Below, in pieces: positions 21,141 through 26,531 of a stretch of DNA of 26,531 nt. The stretch lies in IMG/VR virus record IMGVR_UViG_3300032236_000570, positions 1 through 26,531 of that record; one strand, 5' to 3'. The notes under the pieces are model-generated. The model worked only from the letters and a program-made list of their open reading frames with translations. It ran no database searches and was not told where the DNA came from. The DNA comes from a virus. Each line of letters opens with the position of its first letter. Position 1 is the stretch's first letter. The translations under genes were made by a program, and so were the position numbers.

Positions 21141-21897
21141 GCCACTAGTATTTGTAGCAATCTTAGCCAAGCAGAAGGAGTCTATGCTCCCTGCCTGGCT
21201 TAAGTCACTAAGTGAATGGGACTATCCTAAAGACAGGATGATTCTCTACGTCCGCAGTAACAACAACACCGACAAGACCGAGGCTATCTTACGCCAATGG
21301 GTAGAAGAGAACCGCAAGTGGTATCGCCACGTGGTCGAGGATTACACAGACCTTGACGTGCCATTGCAGGAGTATGGTGTGCACGAGTGGAATCCTGTGC
21401 GCTTTAAGGCACTAGGTGAGATACGAGAGCGCAGTATCGAAGGTGCTTGGCACGCAGAGGCAGACTTCTATTGGGTAGTAGATGTGGATAACTTTGTCAG
21501 ACCTTGGACTTTATCCACAATGGTTGAGCATAACCTACCAGTGGTAGCCCCAATGCTAGGCAGTGCAGACCCAGAGCAACCTGCCTACTCTAACTACCAT
21601 CTATTAGCCAATGTACGTGGCTACTTCCTAGATGATATGCGCTACTACCAGGTGTTAAGACAGGAAATTATCGGACTTATTGTGTGTGATGTGGTGCACT
21701 GCACATACCTCATACGCAAGGATGTGCTCGATAAGATTATTTACCAAGACGGAACCGATGATTATGAGTATGTAATCTTCAGCCGTAACTTACGCAACCT
21801 TGGTATCCCACAGTACCTAGACAACCAACATATCTACGGCTACCTCTCAACGCGAGAAAATCTCAAAGCGATACAGGAGAAGATGAATGACCTATGA
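21121..21897 (+). CDS. Glycosyltransferase related to procollagen galactosyltransferases
   Basis: 258 aa, ATG at 21121 with GGAGAG five nt upstream. The chain follows the N-terminal GT2-type domain of animal procollagen galactosyltransferases (COLGALT/GLT25D): PLVFVAILAKQKESMLPAWL at the start, DYPKDRMILYVRSNNNTDKT, the DxD motif as VDVDNF (D121, D123), VVAPMLGS at 141-148, AYSNYH, GYF, VVHCTYLIRK at 191-200, DDYEYVIFSR and QYLDNQHIYGYL near the end. DxD binds the metal-nucleotide sugar. The single domain is about half of the two-domain animal enzyme. No membrane segment is seen, so it is cytosolic. The same phage encodes a collagen-like protein (1-1084), a natural candidate acceptor. Host glycans or modified DNA bases are alternative acceptors. 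Similarity is judged by eye. Confidence 0.8.
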   Translation: MPGSGIEPLVFVAILAKQKESMLPAWLKSLSEWDYPKDRMILYVRSNNNTDKTEAILRQWVEENRKWYRHVVEDYTDLDVPLQEYGVHEWNPVRFKALGEIRERSIEGAWHAEADFYWVVDVDNFVRPWTLSTMVEHNLPVVAPMLGSADPEQPAYSNYHLLANVRGYFLDDMRYYQVLRQEIIGLIVCDVVHCTYLIRKDVLDKIIYQDGTDDYEYVIFSRNLRNLGIPQYLDNQHIYGYLSTRENLKAIQEKMNDL

Positions 21898-22114
21898 TGA
21901 AATGATTGCCAAAGTCGAAAGGTTTTCCAAAGGCTCATCAGTTGTTGATATGCACGGATGGAGAGCAACCAAGGCAGTGCTGGAATTGCACAAGCCAAAG
22001 GTAGAGAGCGACTTAAATGATTACCTTCTATGCGAAGAGTGTACAGAGATAAGTTGGCGCAATGAGAAGTGGCCTTGCCATACAATCAAAGCAATAGAAG
22101 AAGGACTTGTATGA
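21887..22114 (+). CDS. Conserved small phage protein
   Basis: 75 aa, ATG at 21887, overlapping the glycosyltransferase end by 11 nt. The C-terminus has LLCEECTEISWRNEKWPCHTIKAI, a C-x2-C...P-C-x-T-I pattern that recurs in small actinobacteriophage proteins and probably binds zinc. N-terminal helices (MIAKVERFSKG). Function unknown. It overlaps the next ATG by 4 nt. Confidence 0.65.
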   Translation: MTYDEMIAKVERFSKGSSVVDMHGWRATKAVLELHKPKVESDLNDYLLCEECTEISWRNEKWPCHTIKAIEEGLV

Positions 22115-22407
22115 GCGCTAAGCCAACCGAACTTAAGAAGTTAATCGCCTTGCTAGATGAGGAGGCGCCGACAGTGGAGTGGCTGGCTAAAGCAGTATGG
22201 GAACTGGTCGAGGAGTGTATGGCACAACGAGAACAGTACGTTGCTATCGCTCACCACCCTGGAGCGGGTGATGTATGGCAGGCAATCGGGCCATACGCTA
22301 CGCGCAATCAGTTGCTAAAAGATTACAAGAAAAGAATGTGTGCCGTTGATAGTAACAGCAAGGCATACATCGGAGTGTTGCAACACCCATCTACCATCAC
22401 AGCGTAG
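22111..22407 (+). CDS. Hypothetical protein, last gene of the early operon
   Basis: 98 aa. The ATG at 22111 (ATGA overlap) is preferred over an in-frame ATG at 22069 that would overlap 46 nt. The N-terminal half is helical and acidic (LKKLIALLDEEAPTVEWLAKA, ELVEECMAQREQYVAIAHH). The C-terminal half has aromatic/Gly turns (GDVWQAIGPYATRNQ). No family recognised. A terminator follows 8 nt after the stop. Confidence 0.65.
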   Translation: MSAKPTELKKLIALLDEEAPTVEWLAKAVWELVEECMAQREQYVAIAHHPGAGDVWQAIGPYATRNQLLKDYKKRMCAVDSNSKAYIGVLQHPSTITA

Positions 22408-22415
22408 ATACAACA

Positions 22416-22444
22416 AAGCCCCGTGTCTTACGACACGGGGGCTT
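22416..22444. terminator. Bidirectional terminator between convergent operons
   Basis: AAGCCCCGTGTC (22416-22427), loop TTAC, then GACACGGGG-G-CTT (22432-22444): a 12-bp stem with one bulged G. The plus strand continues ATTGTTTTG and the minus strand reads a T-rich CTTTGTTG, so it can stop the rightward early operon (stop at 22407) and the leftward operon (last stop at 22474). Confidence 0.88.
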
Positions 22445-22473
22445 ATTGTTTTGCATCTTCCCCTTATGCAAAC

Positions 22474-22641
22474 CTATCCACCTGTGGAGTAGAACCCACC
22501 AGTATTAAACTTTACTGGTGCAGCAAAGAACTTCCGAGTGGTCAACTCACCGCAGCACAACGGAATCTCCTCGTCGTCGCGCATTGAGCGCTCAACAATC
22601 TTATCAATGTTACAAACCCTGCACGAGTATTCGTATTGCAT
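22474..22641 (-). CDS. FmdB-type zinc-ribbon protein
   Basis: 55 aa, ATG at 22641 overlapping the previous stop as TAATG. Reads MQYEYSCRVCNIDK, a CxxC, then LCCGE, then FFAAPVKFNTGGFYSTGG. The 'YeY.C..C' start and 'GFYsT' end are the signature of the FmdB family of small zinc ribbons, common in phages; one of the four usual cysteines is rearranged (CC instead of C-x2-C). FmdB proteins are thought to be regulators; the role in phages is unknown. Last gene before the terminator. Confidence 0.75.
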   Translation of the reverse strand: MQYEYSCRVCNIDKIVERSMRDDEEIPLCCGELTTRKFFAAPVKFNTGGFYSTGG

Positions 22642-22796
22642 TATCGTTGACCTACCTTCTTGCGTTTCCTCTGGTCTAGGTACCAGGCAAATGGAAAGAT
22701 TATCTTTGCCACGCGCTCAAGAAACTTCTCGCGCATAGTCTTAGGGCGTCGTGCCTCAAACCACCAATCAACTTTTAAGTCTTCCCAATCAGTCAT
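22641..22796 (-). CDS. Small basic Trp-rich protein
   Basis: 51 aa, ATG at 22796 overlapping the previous stop (ATGA). MTDWEDLKVDWWFEARRPKT, then EKFLERVAKIIFPFAWYLDQ and a very basic end (RKRKKVGQR). The middle could be a short amphipathic or membrane-touching helix. Its neat overlaps on both sides suggest a real gene. No family recognised. Confidence 0.6.
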   Translation of the reverse strand: MTDWEDLKVDWWFEARRPKTMREKFLERVAKIIFPFAWYLDQRKRKKVGQR

Positions 22797-23416
22797 TCGT
22801 CCCTCATCTTCCAAGGATTAGGCCCACCAAGTTCATTGGTCAAGCGCCTGAGAGCGCCATCAACCTTACGATGAGCGGTAGTTTCAGAGCACGCCAACTG
22901 TTCAGCCAGCGCACCGAAAGATAACTGGTCAGCATAGCGAAGTTCAAGCACATCTCTATCCATCTCAGACATCTTACTTAAGGCACGACGGATGTCGAAC
23001 AACTGGACAACATAGTTACCACCCTCGGCAGGGTTGCCACCGCCTGATACCTTAGGCTTACTGGCATCCATCGCACTGACTACATCTGACCATACAAATG
23101 GGAGCAACTCAGAGAGAGTAACCTCATCATAGAACTGTTCATCGCGTAGTTCATAGCCCAACTTCTGAGCCTTAACACGACGGCAATACTTATCAGCGTG
23201 GCGGGTCAATGTCTTACCCAACTTCTTGACACCCATCTTGTACTCATCAGAGTCTAGTGGGTGCTCAAGCCATTCAGTAATCTTATCTTGTCGCTTGAGA
23301 ATCCACACTGTGAGTTCCTGACTTACATCAGAAACATCGAAGTAAGTGTGGTACCGACGATGCACTTTACGCGCAACAGTGCGGGCAATCTCTATTGAGT
23401 CTTCGAGTATGCCCAC
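22793..23416 (-). CDS. Sigma-region-4-like transcriptional regulator
   Basis: 207 aa from a GTG at 23416 that overlaps the previous stop as TAGTG (AAGGTG upstream); a GTG at 23428 in the same frame is the longer option. The C-terminal 60 residues are a sigma-70 region-4-type helix-turn-helix: ALSKMSEMDRDVLELRYAD, then LSFGALAEQLACSETTAHR and KVDGALRRL. The N-terminal part is helical and charged (ARTVARKVHRRYHTYF, DVSQELTVWIL), weakly like sigma region 2, so this may be a divergent phage sigma factor or a regulator that kept only region 4. It could switch late transcription, which lacks a standard promoter near terL (inference). Confidence 0.72.
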   Translation of the reverse strand: MGILEDSIEIARTVARKVHRRYHTYFDVSDVSQELTVWILKRQDKITEWLEHPLDSDEYKMGVKKLGKTLTRHADKYCRRVKAQKLGYELRDEQFYDEVTLSELLPFVWSDVVSAMDASKPKVSGGGNPAEGGNYVVQLFDIRRALSKMSEMDRDVLELRYADQLSFGALAEQLACSETTAHRKVDGALRRLTNELGGPNPWKMRDE

Positions 23417-24153
23417 TACCAGCGCCACACCTTGTTGTCTACAACAAATGAATTGTTAACGATAGGTACCAGTTGTGGTACCACTGTAGTACCGCTCACG
23501 TGCAAGATACCGAAGCCCTTGTTCCACGTAAACAGACCAGCCTTAATGTACTTAGCGTGCTTGTAGTCCATAAGATTACCGAGTTCCATACCCCACACTG
23601 TGCGAGTATTGCCAGCCCAGCCCTGCGTATGGTGTGTAAGCCCTGCTCTGTGGGTATGTCCACACGCAACGCTCATACCTGCACGCTTAGCCAAGCCCAG
23701 TGCAGTAGCACCTGCTGTTGGCTGTACGTTGCCCTCATCACCGTGCATAAGCAACCAGCCTGGTGCTATCTGGTATGGGTCTTTATGGTACTTAATACCT
23801 AACTCTGGTAGGCGTAAAAAGTTTTCAATCTCAAGTTCAGGCAGGCCAAGGAAGCCAGGTACCTTAGACTTAATCTTGTTATAGAGTCTGTCGCTGTGGT
23901 TGCTGCGCACCATATGGTTGACGCGTAAGTCCTCAAGCAACTTAGTTGTGATGTCACGATGACGACCCAAGTCACGTTGCCATTCGCCTTCACCGCCCTC
24001 TTCCCAACGGCTAATCTGTGGGAAGTCAATCTCATCTCCGCAGGTTGCGACAACATCTGGTTGGTATGCACGAATGAATTTCTTGATGGCATTCGTAGCA
24101 CCCACATCGTGGTATGGTGCTTGCAAATCACTGAGGATTACGATTGATTTCAT
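23416..24153 (-). CDS. Metallophosphoesterase (calcineurin-like)
   Basis: 245 aa. The ATG at 24153 is chosen because it overlaps the stop of a small upstream gene as TAATG. Metal-site motifs in order: SDLQAPYH (D9, H15), CGDEID (D40), RSNHSDR in place of the usual GNHD, LMHGDEG and CGHTHRAGL. This is the full set for a two-metal phosphodiesterase/phosphatase. In phages such enzymes act on nucleic acids or nucleotides; the family ranges from SbcD/Mre11 nucleases to nucleotide phosphatases, and nothing here picks one. It sits among replication and repair genes. Confidence 0.85.
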   Translation of the reverse strand: MKSIVILSDLQAPYHDVGATNAIKKFIRAYQPDVVATCGDEIDFPQISRWEEGGEGEWQRDLGRHRDITTKLLEDLRVNHMVRSNHSDRLYNKIKSKVPGFLGLPELEIENFLRLPELGIKYHKDPYQIAPGWLLMHGDEGNVQPTAGATALGLAKRAGMSVACGHTHRAGLTHHTQGWAGNTRTVWGMELGNLMDYKHAKYIKAGLFTWNKGFGILHVSGTTVVPQLVPIVNNSFVVDNKVWRW

Positions 24154-24275
24154 TAGCAGCAATCGCCTCCGCAATCGCACTCAAAGTCTGCATCAAATAC
24201 ATTGAATGCAATCTTGTTGCCGAGTTCTGCGATTGCCATACCAAGCCTGAATCTAAAAGAATTCCATCTAGTCAT
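24153..24275 (-). CDS. Very small protein with Cys-rich tail
   Basis: 40 aa, ATG at 24275, overlapping the upstream gene by 8 nt (ATGACTAG) and the downstream gene by TAATG. Reads MTRWNSFRFRLGMAIAELG, then FDADFECDCGGDCC. The last eight residues hold four cysteines, which could bind a metal. The precise fit between two genes is the main evidence for it. Confidence 0.6.
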   Translation of the reverse strand: MTRWNSFRFRLGMAIAELGNKIAFNVFDADFECDCGGDCC

Positions 24276-24570
24276 TAGGCCAGTTCCCTTCGAGTACCAT
24301 CAGTGCAATGGCTGAGTAGTTGAGTAAGTCAATGAATGAATCCTTGAGTGACTCATGCTCTGGGTCTTTGCCAGAGTCAATGAGGTTGTTGATGCGTGCT
24401 GTCTTATCCCACATACGTACACGTAAACCATTGAGTGGGCCACCTGGTGACTGGCTGATGTTCTTCGGGCCGTAGTCGTGGTGCTTAGTAATGAGTAGGT
24501 TGCCTGCCTTGTCCATGATAGACCAGACATCTTCTGCAAACTGCTGCTCTGCTGACTTATCTTTACTCAT
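24268..24570 (-). CDS. DUF1599 / Nmad1-like protein
   Basis: 100 aa, ATG at 24570 with an 8-nt overlap (ATGAGTAA). Reads FAEDVWSIMDKAGNLLITKHHDYGPKN, then GGPLNGLRVRMWDKTARINNL and DSFIDLLNYSAIALMVL: the KhhDYG and RmwDKtaRi motifs of DUF1599, also called nucleotide modification associated domain 1, common in phages. The family is all-helical, with acidic residues as in nucleotide pyrophosphohydrolases, and has been linked to modified nucleotides in phage DNA. Here no base-modifying enzyme is seen nearby, apart from the distant glycosyltransferase. Confidence 0.8.
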   Translation of the reverse strand: MSKDKSAEQQFAEDVWSIMDKAGNLLITKHHDYGPKNISQSPGGPLNGLRVRMWDKTARINNLIDSGKDPEHESLKDSFIDLLNYSAIALMVLEGNWPND

Positions 24571-24748
24571 TATCTTCCTCTCGTACTACGCCTGCGTAGT
24601 GGTAGTTGTCGTCTTCCTCGCTTAATACATAACGATGTATAAATGTACCATCTTTTGTGCGCTCTTGCAGTTCAACCGTGGGCAATAGCCAAAGAATTTC
24701 TGGAACTTTGGAGCCATCTTTTGGACCGAACATAAATGTATTAGCCAC
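24563..24748 (-). CDS. Small hypothetical protein
   Basis: 61 aa from a GTG at 24748, overlapping the upstream gene by 8 nt (GTGGCTAA). Reads MANTFMFGPKDGSKVPEILW, then RTKDGTFIHRYVLSEEDD and YHYAGVV. A small beta protein with an acidic end. Short proteins with a HRYxL...YxGV ending are common in actinobacteriophages; function unknown. Confidence 0.65.
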   Translation of the reverse strand: MANTFMFGPKDGSKVPEILWLLPTVELQERTKDGTFIHRYVLSEEDDNYHYAGVVREEDNE

Positions 24749-25115
24749 GTTGCACCTTCATTAAATCGTCAACCGTAATAAGGAATCCCTTACTAGGATT
24801 GGGCTGGATGTTATTGCTAATAGGTCTGCCGTAGGTATCAACGGCCTTGCGGATATCCTCAGTGGTGGCGATGATGACTAGGTTCTCAAGCACGAATGCC
24901 CACCTGTCTGCCTTAGTTACCATGATGCCAGACTGAATCCAATTGTATGTAGCACGTGAGTAGAACGCCGACTCAATGTAGATGTTACCTGTTTCCACCC
25001 AGCGCCTGTCGCGCTTAACCTCAACAGTTAAACCACCAGTCAAGATGTCGCGGACTAACTGCTCACCCTCGTGGCCATATGTAAAGTCTAAGTCGAAGTC
25101 TGATAGGTCAGCCAT
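24741..25115 (-). CDS. PD-(D/E)XK-like nuclease-fold protein
   Basis: 124 aa. Start at the ATG 25115 (8-nt overlap ATGGCTGA, GGAG five nt upstream) rather than an in-frame start at 25130. The fold signature is GHEGEQLVRDILTGG followed by LTVEVKRDRRW (E-x-K) and TGNIYIESAFYSR, then a helix and MVTKADRWAFV. Glu in the first helix plus the E-x-K pair are the usual metal-binding set of PD-(D/E)XK enzymes. Proteins with 'EVKrD..w..TGNiyIE' occur in many phages; they may be small endonucleases or resolvase-like. Activity is inferred. Confidence 0.65.
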   Translation of the reverse strand: MADLSDFDLDFTYGHEGEQLVRDILTGGLTVEVKRDRRWVETGNIYIESAFYSRATYNWIQSGIMVTKADRWAFVLENLVIIATTEDIRKAVDTYGRPISNNIQPNPSKGFLITVDDLMKVQRG

Positions 25116-25440
25116 TAGGCTCCGCCTCATCTTCTATCTCGCGCAAGATGTAGGCAACAATCTCTGGATTAGCAGCCAGCGTATCCACTACGTGGTAGCC
25201 AACGATGTCGCATACTTCCTCTACGTCAAAGCGCTTACGCATAGACATAGGCGTTTCGTTAATGATGGCGTGGGTAATCTCGTGTCCTAAGACACGGATG
25301 AGTTTATCTTCTGGCATGCCAGGGCGTAGTGATATGGTGTTGCTATCTGCATCAGTCTGTCCATAAGAGGATTCATCCATATGGTCATAACGAATCTTAT
25401 ATTTCTGACCAAAGATTTTGATGGACGTTGGACGCTTCAT
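25108..25440 (-). CDS. Small zinc metallopeptidase-like protein (HEXXH)
   Basis: 110 aa, ATG at 25440 overlapping the previous stop (ATGA). The centre has VLGHEITHAIINE with the HExxH zinc motif, followed by a helix ending in EEVCDIVGYHVVD where the third ligand (Glu) would lie, as in minimal gluzincin/ImmA-type domains. An N-terminal beta part (SIKIFGQKYKIRYDH, NTISLRPGM) precedes it. Such phage proteins are widespread and uncharacterised. It is the second HExxH protein in this window and is unrelated in sequence to the SprT-like one. Confidence 0.75.
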   Translation of the reverse strand: MKRPTSIKIFGQKYKIRYDHMDESSYGQTDADSNTISLRPGMPEDKLIRVLGHEITHAIINETPMSMRKRFDVEEVCDIVGYHVVDTLAANPEIVAYILREIEDEAEPNG

Positions 25441-26072
25441 GCGCTCAGTCGTTCCTCAAACCACGAATTACCATGCTGTAAGTATATCTCATTGACGTCC
25501 ATATTGGCTGGCAAATGGACTATCTCGGCACGCTGCAAGTCTTCCTTGATTCGCTTGGCTAGTTCCTGCCCAGGATTGCGTCCATCCTCTTTAACATCGT
25601 TGTCTGCGAAGATAAGTATGCGCGAGTATGACTCGAATAACTTAGGGAACCATGGCTTCCATTGAGATACACCAGCCACCCCAACGCTAGGTATGCCTGC
25701 GCAACCCGATAGGACAATGGTATCAATCTCACCCTCGCATATGGCAATCGTATTGCTATGCTTATGCAAATCATTAACGTTAAACAGCCCAATCTTTTGA
25801 CCCGTTGGCCAAAGATACTTCGGGGTACCCTCATCTATTCTCCTAAACTTGATACCCACCACACCAGCGGGAGTAATATAAGGAATGGAGAGCATGCCAG
25901 TAGCCAGTTCATGTCCAGCACTAGGCTCCACGACGCTTCCAAGACGGTACGTACTTATTACTTCCTCGGTCAGACCCCGACCTTCTAGGTAGGAGCGAGC
26001 CTGTGGTGTTAGATTGCTGGAGTACCTTTCGGCTGCGTCCGTTAGCAATATTCTCTGCTTTTCGCTTAGCAT
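25437..26072 (-). CDS. DNA primase, TOPRIM catalytic part
   Basis: 211 aa, ATG at 26072. The N-terminus (LTPQARSYLEGRGLTEEVIS, TYRLGSV) and LSIPYITPAGVVGIKFRRID are standard for DnaG-type primases and primase-helicases. The TOPRIM core has ICEGEIDTIVLSG (Glu113) and LIFADND (D157, D159). No helicase domain follows. It makes RNA primers for phage DNA replication, probably with the zinc-finger protein encoded just upstream. The two genes overlap by 152 nt in different frames, so the primase is split. A helicase partner would be expected outside the window. Confidence 0.88.
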   Translation of the reverse strand: MLSEKQRILLTDAAERYSSNLTPQARSYLEGRGLTEEVISTYRLGSVVEPSAGHELATGMLSIPYITPAGVVGIKFRRIDEGTPKYLWPTGQKIGLFNVNDLHKHSNTIAICEGEIDTIVLSGCAGIPSVGVAGVSQWKPWFPKLFESYSRILIFADNDVKEDGRNPGQELAKRIKEDLQRAEIVHLPANMDVNEIYLQHGNSWFEERLSA

Positions 26073-26289
26073 CTCTAAAGTCCAATCCTTCTTTTGCTTG
26101 CACTAAGGTGTATACATCCCCAAGAACCTGACATACTAAACAGTTGTATGCCTGATTATCAAGGTTGTATGCAGCACTGGCCTGCGTATCATCATGGATG
26201 ACACACTTGCACGGAGTCCATCCGTGCCTATCTAATACATTCAAACCGTAATGCTCTAATACTACAGCCAAGTCTGGCTTACTCGTCAT
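25921..26289 (-). CDS. DNA primase, CHC2-type zinc-finger part
   Basis: 122 aa, ATG at 26289, overlapping the upstream gene by 11 nt. Zinc ligands follow the primase pattern: Cys27, Cys29, His32 (PCKCVIHDD), then Cys50 and Cys53 (YNCLVCQ), with GDVYTLVQAKEGLDFRDA as the helix that ends this domain in DnaG relatives. From residue 73 on, the frame overlaps the TOPRIM gene and becomes Arg/Ser-rich and probably disordered (SLLPRRSGSDRGSNKY). The zinc domain recognises the template start site. Separation from the catalytic part may be genuine or bridged by a +1 frameshift. Confidence 0.82.
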   Translation of the reverse strand: MTSKPDLAVVLEHYGLNVLDRHGWTPCKCVIHDDTQASAAYNLDNQAYNCLVCQVLGDVYTLVQAKEGLDFRDAKRKAENIANGRSRKVLQQSNTTGSLLPRRSGSDRGSNKYVPSWKRRGA

Positions 26290-26531
26290 GTGTCTTAAGC
26301 CATTGGTCTAAGTCTTGGATGACCCAAGCCTGCTCAATGCCTGCGCTTCTGCGCTTGACGATGACGTATGCTGGTGGCACTGTATCCAGACCACGAGCCT
26401 TAGCGTAGTTGGCTGCCTCTGTCGTAGCCTCACGCCAGAACTGGGGCAGTGCCATCTTAGCAGTTGCCTTGAGTTCAAAGATGTAAGGCTTGCCAGCAAC
26501 GATACAGACGATATCTCCTTCGTCATCCTTG
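26279..26531 (-). CDS. PD-(D/E)XK nuclease-like protein, 5' end outside window
   Basis: The last 83 codons are present, ending with TAA at 26281-26279. The visible part has DDEGDIVCIVAGKPYIFELK, i.e. an Asp followed by a strand and E-x-K, then a long helix with Trp (QFWREATTEAANYAKARG) and a final strand (AYVIVKRR). This matches the end of resolvase- or Cas4-like PD-(D/E)XK domains. It is placed before the primase genes, as recombination nucleases often are. Without the N-terminus the subtype is open. Confidence 0.65.
   Translation of the reverse strand, partial: KDDEGDIVCIVAGKPYIFELKATAKMALPQFWREATTEAANYAKARGLDTVPPAYVIVKRRSAGIEQAWVIQDLDQWLKTHDE

Overview
The window is a 26.5 kb piece of a tailed double-stranded DNA phage (Caudoviricetes), most likely infecting an actinobacterium. 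Phage hallmarks are a large terminase, a portal, a scaffold-like protein and an N4-gp56-type major capsid protein. The actinobacterial link rests on a WhiB-type Fe-S regulator, two palindromes matching the Gram-positive/actinobacterial LexA box (GAAC-N4-GTTC), and an actinobacterial-type SprT-like protein. Moderate GC suggests a low-to-mid-GC host such as a freshwater actinobacterium, but that is inference. No integrase, tRNA gene, CRISPR array or insertion sequence is visible.

Layout. (1) 1-15820, minus strand: late structural operon, transcribed right to left: TerL, portal, three small proteins, a 1489-aa presumed internal/ejection protein, three mid-sized structural proteins, scaffold, major capsid, two small virion proteins, and a collagen-like Gly-X-Y protein cut by the window edge. 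Most genes abut or overlap by 1-17 nt. (2) 15821-16870: about 1 kb largely non-coding control region, C-rich on the plus strand, with direct repeats, dyads, a terminator, two LexA boxes and a strong promoter facing right. A 56-codon zinc-ribbon reading frame that seems to need a frameshift fills its right end. (3) 16871-22407, plus strand: early/accessory operon of about 21 mostly tiny overlapping genes. It includes a SprT-like metalloprotein, several Cys-rich mini-proteins, WhiB, a lytic-transglycosylase-like protein, two ribbon-helix-helix-type candidates, an HTH protein and a procollagen-galactosyltransferase-like glycosyltransferase. (4) 22416-22444: bidirectional terminator. (5) 22474-26531, minus strand: replication/nucleic-acid operon with a split primase (zinc-finger and TOPRIM genes), two PD-(D/E)XK-like nucleases, a metallopeptidase, a DUF1599/Nmad1-like protein, a metallophosphoesterase, a sigma-region-4-like regulator and an FmdB-type zinc ribbon.

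The most interesting hypothesis is that the glycosyltransferase at 21121-21897 modifies the Thr-rich collagen-like protein at 1-1084: the same phage carries both a collagen-type substrate and a relative of collagen glycosyltransferases. Other leads are LexA control of the early region, promoter/hairpin control modules, a tRNA-like fold behind the SprT gene, and a possible AUC start that would restore a signal peptide on the transglycosylase-like protein. Functions are assigned by motif reading only; no database search was run.
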